A DNA stretch of 18,461 bases from Peptostreptococcaceae bacterium (GTDB lineage: Bacteria > Bacillota_A > Clostridia > Peptostreptococcales > Acidaminobacteraceae), in NCBI GenBank assembly GCA_013619035.1, contig JABXKX010000598.1, positions 1 through 18,461 of the forward strand, written 5' to 3'. This document shows, piece after piece, positions 15,078-18,461 of the stretch. Made by a program: the position numbers and the translations under genes. Below the pieces are notes generated by a model. That model saw nothing but the letters and a program-made list of their open reading frames with translations. It was not told where the DNA came from and ran no database searches. The first letter of the stretch is position 1. Every line of letters starts with the position of its first letter.

Positions 15078-15105
15078 TTGTCCTATCTGGATCCATAATT
15101 ATGAT
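15078..15105 (+). promoter_or_regulatory. Promoter of the second AraC-GyrI regulator gene
   Basis: TTGTCC (15078-15083), 16-bp spacer, TATGAT (15100-15105). It begins nine bases after the ABC-F stop codon. Confidence 0.55.
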
Positions 15106-15126
15106 ACACTTGTATTAAGATCTTAG

Positions 15127-15138
15127 TTACCTAGGTAA
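15127..15138 (+). promoter_or_regulatory. 12-bp perfect palindrome, possible operator
   Basis: TTACCTAGGTAA lies about 15 bp after the expected transcript start and eight bases before the ribosome site of the second AraC-GyrI gene. A dimeric regulator could bind here and block elongation. Confidence 0.4.
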
Positions 15139-15156
15139 TGTTTAAAAGGAGTTACA

Positions 15157-16035
15157 ATGACATTAAAAGAATACATTGAGGAAATTATTAGATATGTAGA
15201 AGAGAATATACATGAAGTCATAACGGCAGATATTATATCTGAAAGGATTGGGTTTTCAAAGTTTTATTTGTATAGAATTTTTCAAACTTATACTGGATTA
15301 ACTTTGATGGAATATGTTCGTAAAAGAAAACTAAACCATGCTTTGAATGATTTGAAGACCGATCAGCGTATTTTAGATATTGCTTTGAATTATGGTTATG
15401 GTTCTGAACGTGCATTTTCAAGAGCTTTTGTAAATGAATTTGGCAAGTCTCCCAGTCATTTTAGAAACAATGAACATAAAATTGAGTCGAAACTTTCTGT
15501 ATATGATTTGAGTCTACCGAGAAAGGATTGGATAGAAATGGTGAAAGATTATTTAAGTAAAGTAAGGTATGAAACATTAAAAGAGATGACTGTAATTAGT
15601 GGTATAAGAATTGGCGCAGAGCCAGAAGATGAGATTATTAACTTGATGATGGCATTTCAAAAAAAGCATAATATTGAAGTAAAAAGATCTTTCGGATTTG
15701 ATTCTCCAGTGGATGAAGTGACGGCGAATAAAGGTCATAGAGGTTATGAATTTTGGTTGCTTATTGATAAAAAAGATACTGGTTTAGTAGAAGGTACAGA
15801 GTTTGTGATCAAACAGATTCCATGTTATAAATACGCCTGTCTTCGCATAACAGACCCTTTTGAAAATCCGATGGAAAAGATACCAAATGCATGGAAATCA
15901 TTGGTAGCTTGGATTGAAGAAAATAACGTTGTCTGTGAAACCAATAGAGATAGAAATTTAGATTGTTTAGAAGAAGTCATAGACATTGATGGTATCACTT
16001 ATATGGATATTATGATTCCAATCACAAAAGGTTAA
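15157..16035 (+). CDS. AraC-family regulator with GyrI-like effector domain (second copy)
   Basis: Same architecture as the regulator at 11170, 292 aa, but clearly divergent. The AraC double HTH is at about 8-106 (VITADIISERIGFSKFYLYR; ILDIALNYGYGSERAFSRAF; GKSPSHFR). The GyrI-like domain runs from about 145 to the end (TVISGIRIGAE, EFWLLIDKKD, IKQIPCYKYACLRI, YMDIMIPI). AAGGAG is five bases before the ATG. The gene has its own promoter, a palindrome in its 5' untranslated region and a strong terminator. Its position between the ABC-F gene and the MFS exporter suggests control of one or both, or of itself. This is inferred from context; the family is secure. Confidence 0.9.
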   Translation: MTLKEYIEEIIRYVEENIHEVITADIISERIGFSKFYLYRIFQTYTGLTLMEYVRKRKLNHALNDLKTDQRILDIALNYGYGSERAFSRAFVNEFGKSPSHFRNNEHKIESKLSVYDLSLPRKDWIEMVKDYLSKVRYETLKEMTVISGIRIGAEPEDEIINLMMAFQKKHNIEVKRSFGFDSPVDEVTANKGHRGYEFWLLIDKKDTGLVEGTEFVIKQIPCYKYACLRITDPFENPMEKIPNAWKSLVAWIEENNVVCETNRDRNLDCLEEVIDIDGITYMDIMIPITKG

Positions 16036-16038
16036 TTT

Positions 16039-16065
16039 AAGCACCTTCATTTGAAGGTGCTTTTT
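16039..16065 (+). terminator. Intrinsic terminator after the second AraC-GyrI gene
   Basis: Stem AAGCACCTTCA (16039-16049) / TGAAGGTGCTT (16052-16062), then a T run to 16065. The central TT is too short for a loop, so one or two inner pairs must open. Confidence 0.87.
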
Positions 16066-16145
16066 CTATTTTCTTCAAATATATGACTTAAAAAACCAAT
16101 AATACACTTTTATTTCGAGAAACGAAGGAAATGAAGCTTAAATGC

Positions 16146-16173
16146 TTGTTAACCGGTTCTTTTCGGGTATAAT
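16146..16173 (+). promoter_or_regulatory. Promoter of the MFS gene, with palindrome in the spacer
   Basis: TTGTTA (16146-16151), 16-bp spacer, perfect TATAAT (16168-16173). The 8-bp palindrome AACCGGTT (16151-16158) lies between the two hexamers, a position where a bound repressor would exclude RNA polymerase. Confidence 0.6.
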
Positions 16174-16206
16174 GTAGGAAACGGTAAATGAGAAGTGGAG
16201 GTTGTA

Positions 16207-17391
16207 TTGAATTTTATTAGAAAAAATGCATCACTATTAGCTGTGTCCTGGGGACACTTTGTTAATGATTTTTATATGAGTATAGTACCAGTCGTATTGT
16301 TTGCATTTGCGATTGAAATGGATCTTAGTGCCATGCAAATGTCTGTTATTTCATTTGTAATCACATCCGCAGGTACATTTTTTCAACCCCTAGTCGGATT
16401 ATTGATTGATAGGGTACAAAAAAGTAGTTTGTTGATTTATGCATTGATCTTAATCAGTATTGGTATGAGTTTCTCAGGTCTGATTAACAATTATTACTTG
16501 TTAATTGTTGTTGTTGGTGTAGCAGCGTTAGGATCTTCTATATATCATCCGTTAGGTTCAACCATCACCATCCATAAAACATCTCTTTCAAAAGGGAAAA
16601 GTTTATCAATATTTATGACGGTAGGTAGTTTTGCCCATTCAGCAGCACCTTTAGTGGCGATTCCAATGGTGACCGTTTATGGTGTTAAATCTTTATCTGT
16701 TTTAGTAATTCCTGGTCTTTTAACGGTTCTATTATTGTATGGCTTAAAAGTACAAGATGTAACATGGACAAGAGAAAAACATTCAAAACATAAAAAAAGA
16801 AACAAGTTGACTAAAAAACAACAAATTCAAGTGAGTCTTCCAATGATGATTGCAGTTATCAAAGGTCTTTTATATCGATCAGTAGTTGTATTTGGTGTTA
16901 TTATGTTACAACTCAAAGGCATTGATAACTTTGCTACAGCAGGTATTATGACTGCTTTTATGATTGCTAGAGCAACTGCAACGCTAATTGGTGGCTTCAT
17001 CAGTGATGCCATTGGTGAAAAAAACACATTAAAACTCTTTAATACCATTGCAGTTATTGCAGTGATCCTATTGGTGTTTGGAACAAAAATAATTGCGGTT
17101 ATCGGTTTGATTATATTAGGATTTACTTTAAATGCAACTGCAGCAGCGAATATAACATTGACACATAAAATTATGCCTGACAATGTGAATTATGGTACAG
17201 GCTTGATTATGGGATTTGCAGCGACACTTAGTGCTGTGGCTATGCTTGGATATGGTTATGTAGTCGATACTTATGGACATATCGCCAGTCAAAATGTATT
17301 GGTAGGCATCGCTATTTTGATGGCACTTCTAAGTTATGTACTACCCACAAAATTTAAATCATTAGAACAGGATATTGAAGAAGTAATATAA
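16207..17391 (+). CDS. MFS transporter, fosmidomycin-resistance (Fsr)-like
   Basis: Twelve-helix membrane transporter, 394 aa from the start chosen here. The N-terminus WGHFVNDFYMSIVPVVLF matches the Fsr-type signature (H-x2-ND-x-Y), followed by FFQPLVGLLIDR, the MFS loop 2-3 motif, and SSIYHPLGSTITIHK, resembling the FHPEG region of Fsr. Helices pack evenly through residue 380 with one basic central loop (about 200-210). I prefer TTG at 16207: GGAGG (16197-16201) is five bases upstream, the same arrangement as at recQ. The in-frame GTG at 16195 overlaps that ribosome site and has none of its own; using it would add four residues. The protein probably exports a drug or metabolite by proton antiport. 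Substrate cannot be deduced. Confidence 0.87.
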   Translation: MNFIRKNASLLAVSWGHFVNDFYMSIVPVVLFAFAIEMDLSAMQMSVISFVITSAGTFFQPLVGLLIDRVQKSSLLIYALILISIGMSFSGLINNYYLLIVVVGVAALGSSIYHPLGSTITIHKTSLSKGKSLSIFMTVGSFAHSAAPLVAIPMVTVYGVKSLSVLVIPGLLTVLLLYGLKVQDVTWTREKHSKHKKRNKLTKKQQIQVSLPMMIAVIKGLLYRSVVVFGVIMLQLKGIDNFATAGIMTAFMIARATATLIGGFISDAIGEKNTLKLFNTIAVIAVILLVFGTKIIAVIGLIILGFTLNATAAANITLTHKIMPDNVNYGTGLIMGFAATLSAVAMLGYGYVVDTYGHIASQNVLVGIAILMALLSYVLPTKFKSLEQDIEEVI

Positions 17392-17400
17392 GTAAGTTTA

Positions 17401-17430
17401 AGGTTTGGTCATATGACTGAGCCTTTTTTT
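17401..17430 (+). terminator. Intrinsic terminator after the MFS gene
   Basis: AGGTTTGGTCAT (17401-17412) folds against ATGACTGAGCCT (17413-17424) with three G-U pairs; the inner pairs open to give the loop. A T run follows to 17430. Confidence 0.77.
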
Positions 17431-17475
17431 TATTGTGTTGGAGTTTATATTTAGTGTCTGAGATACATCTCTTAT

Positions 17476-17504
17476 TTGACAAATGGGTTTGATAGTATTA
17501 TAAT
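17476..17504 (+). promoter_or_regulatory. Consensus sigma-A promoter of the quinone oxidoreductase gene
   Basis: Perfect TTGACA (17476-17481), 17-bp spacer, perfect TATAAT (17499-17504). Such a strong promoter normally needs repression, which fits the overlapping operator-like repeats. Confidence 0.88.
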
Positions 17505-17538
17505 GATACTAAGTTGATAGTGTTAATATGATAATAAG
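17489..17538 (+). repeat. Two adjacent 25-bp direct repeats with operator-like palindrome
   Basis: Copies 17489-17513 and 17514-17538 agree at 21 of 25 positions, beginning TTGATAGT and ending TAAG. The first contains TAGTATTATAATGATACTA (17493-17511), a 9-1-9 inverted repeat with one mismatched pair centred in the -10 box. The second is less symmetric and lies just after the expected transcript start. Together they look like a double operator for a repressor not seen in the window. Confidence 0.6.
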
Positions 17539-17566
17539 TAATTGAAAATATAGAAAAGGAGATCTT

Positions 17567-18461
17567 ATGAAAGCAGTTGTTTGTAAAAAGTATGGTGCGC
17601 CAGAAGTATTAAAAATAGAAGAAATAAAGAAACCGGAAATAAAAGAGAATGATGTTTTAATTAAAATCAAATGCAGTACAATCTCTCATGTAGACAGTGC
17701 TTTCAGAAAAGGAGATCCTTTTATCTCTAGACTATTTACAGGTCTAAGAAAACCAAAACATATTCCTGGAGATATATTATCTGGTGTTATAGAAGCGGTA
17801 GGAAGCAAAGTTACCAGATTTAAAGTTGGTGATGAAGTCTTTGGACATACAGGATTGGAGTTTGGCGCACATAGTGAATATTTAGCATCCCATGAAGATG
17901 AAGCCATTATCTTAAAACCTTCTGAAATGACTTTTGAAGAAGCAGCGGCAGTCGCTTATAGTGCAATGACCGCATTGTCATTTCTAAAAGATCATACAGA
18001 GATTAATCATAACACTCATATATTAATCAATGGTGCTTCGGGAGCGATTGGTACATTTGCAGTTCAAATAGCAAAACATTTTGGAGCAGAAGTGACTGCA
18101 GTATGTGGTTCTAGTAACATAGAGATGGTGACGACTATCGGAGCCGATCATGTGATTGATTATACAAAAAATGACTTTACCACACATTTGAATTCCTTTG
18201 ATATTATTTTTGATGTTGTAGGAAAAAACTCATATTCTAAATCGAAGTATGCTCTTAAAAAAGAGGGCATTTATCTAACAACGGTACCAGATTTTGGAGC
18301 GATTATTCATATGATGACCCTATCTAAATTGAAGTCTAAAAAAGCAAAGTTTGTTGCAACTGGATTAAGAAAAGTACCACAAAAAATCAAAGACTTAAAC
18401 TACTTAACTGAGCTGTATAAAGATGGTCACATCACCTCAGTCATAGATCAGTCCTTTGTAC
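17567..18461 (+). CDS. MDR-family NAD(P)H:quinone oxidoreductase / zinc-free alcohol dehydrogenase, 3'-truncated
   Basis: Cytoplasmic NAD(P)H-dependent reductase of the Qor/zeta-crystallin group, 298 codons visible and open to the right edge. Family members run about 310-340 residues, so most is present. The N-terminal GroES-like domain includes HIPGDILSGVIEAVGSKV and KVGDEVFGHTG. The Rossmann motif NGASGAIGTFAVQIAKHFGA begins at N155, with IGADHVIDYT downstream. The catalytic and structural zinc cysteines of zinc alcohol dehydrogenases are absent. AAAAGGAG lies five to six bases before the ATG. The consensus promoter with operator-like repeats suggests inducible expression, for example by quinones or electrophiles, but the inducer is inferred only from the family. 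Confidence 0.88.
   Translation, partial: MKAVVCKKYGAPEVLKIEEIKKPEIKENDVLIKIKCSTISHVDSAFRKGDPFISRLFTGLRKPKHIPGDILSGVIEAVGSKVTRFKVGDEVFGHTGLEFGAHSEYLASHEDEAIILKPSEMTFEEAAAVAYSAMTALSFLKDHTEINHNTHILINGASGAIGTFAVQIAKHFGAEVTAVCGSSNIEMVTTIGADHVIDYTKNDFTTHLNSFDIIFDVVGKNSYSKSKYALKKEGIYLTTVPDFGAIIHMMTLSKLKSKKAKFVATGLRKVPQKIKDLNYLTELYKDGHITSVIDQSFV

Noticed and set aside
16195..16206. GTG at 16195 as the MFS start
   Set aside because: It overlaps the GGAGG that is correctly spaced for TTG at 16207 and has no ribosome site of its own.
16827..17183. 118-codon minus-strand open frame inside the MFS gene
   Set aside because: It lies antisense to conserved membrane helices, has no ribosome site and reads as a low-complexity Ile/Ala/Val sequence.
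17489..17538. Tandem repeats considered as a CRISPR fragment
   Set aside because: There are only two directly adjacent copies with no spacers and no cas genes, and the position over a promoter fits an operator.

Overview
The window is an AT-rich, densely packed stretch of bacterial chromosome with every gene on the + strand. Shine-Dalgarno sites are strong and purine-rich, promoters are sigma-A-like, and intrinsic terminators are clear. Gene content (A-type flavodiiron protein, CcdA/TlpA/MsrAB, YesMN-type two-component pair, ABC-F protein, AraC-GyrI regulators) points to a low-GC Gram-positive (Bacillota), probably anaerobic or microaerotolerant; the genus cannot be told from the sequence. 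TGA is a stop here (no in-frame TGA-as-Trp), yet none of the 14 complete genes uses it: ten end in TAA and four in TAG. No rRNA, tRNA, CRISPR array, transposase or phage gene was seen.

Region 1 (1-6330), redox defence. A flavodiiron protein, cut by the left edge, ends at a terminator. It is followed by a tight five-gene operon: ccdA, a membrane-anchored TlpA-like thioredoxin with a Met/Asp-rich linker, membrane-anchored MsrAB, an AraC-type response regulator and a Cache-domain YesM-type histidine kinase. CcdA should pass electrons across the membrane to the thioredoxin, which should recharge the external methionine sulfoxide reductase. The two-component pair probably senses an external signal and may regulate the operon.

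Region 2 (6331-11100). RecQ helicase, with a TTG start, is followed by a gene for a protein with two tandem retropepsin-like aspartic protease domains. That gene is bracketed by near-identical ~31-bp direct repeats covering the recQ stop codon and half of a terminator hairpin, which looks like an insertion scar. Next is a membrane fatty-acid desaturase whose promoter carries an almost perfect Fur box over the expected transcription start.

Region 3 (11100-17431), possible drug/stress-response cluster. Two AraC-family regulators with GyrI-like ligand-binding domains flank a divergent ProC-like oxidoreductase and an ABC-F ATPase; a fosmidomycin-resistance-type MFS transporter follows. The ABC-F gene has no room for its own promoter downstream of an intrinsic terminator. 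Its 5' region holds a strong ribosome-binding site with a six-codon leader ORF, competing hairpins, and a 12-bp long-range stem. This looks like transcription attenuation. A coding-like out-of-frame stretch in the same leader suggests a decayed or recoded small gene.

Region 4 (17432-18461). A quinone-oxidoreductase/MDR-family gene runs off the right edge. It has a perfect TTGACA-17-TATAAT promoter overlapped by two tandem 25-bp repeats, the first containing a palindromic operator-like site.
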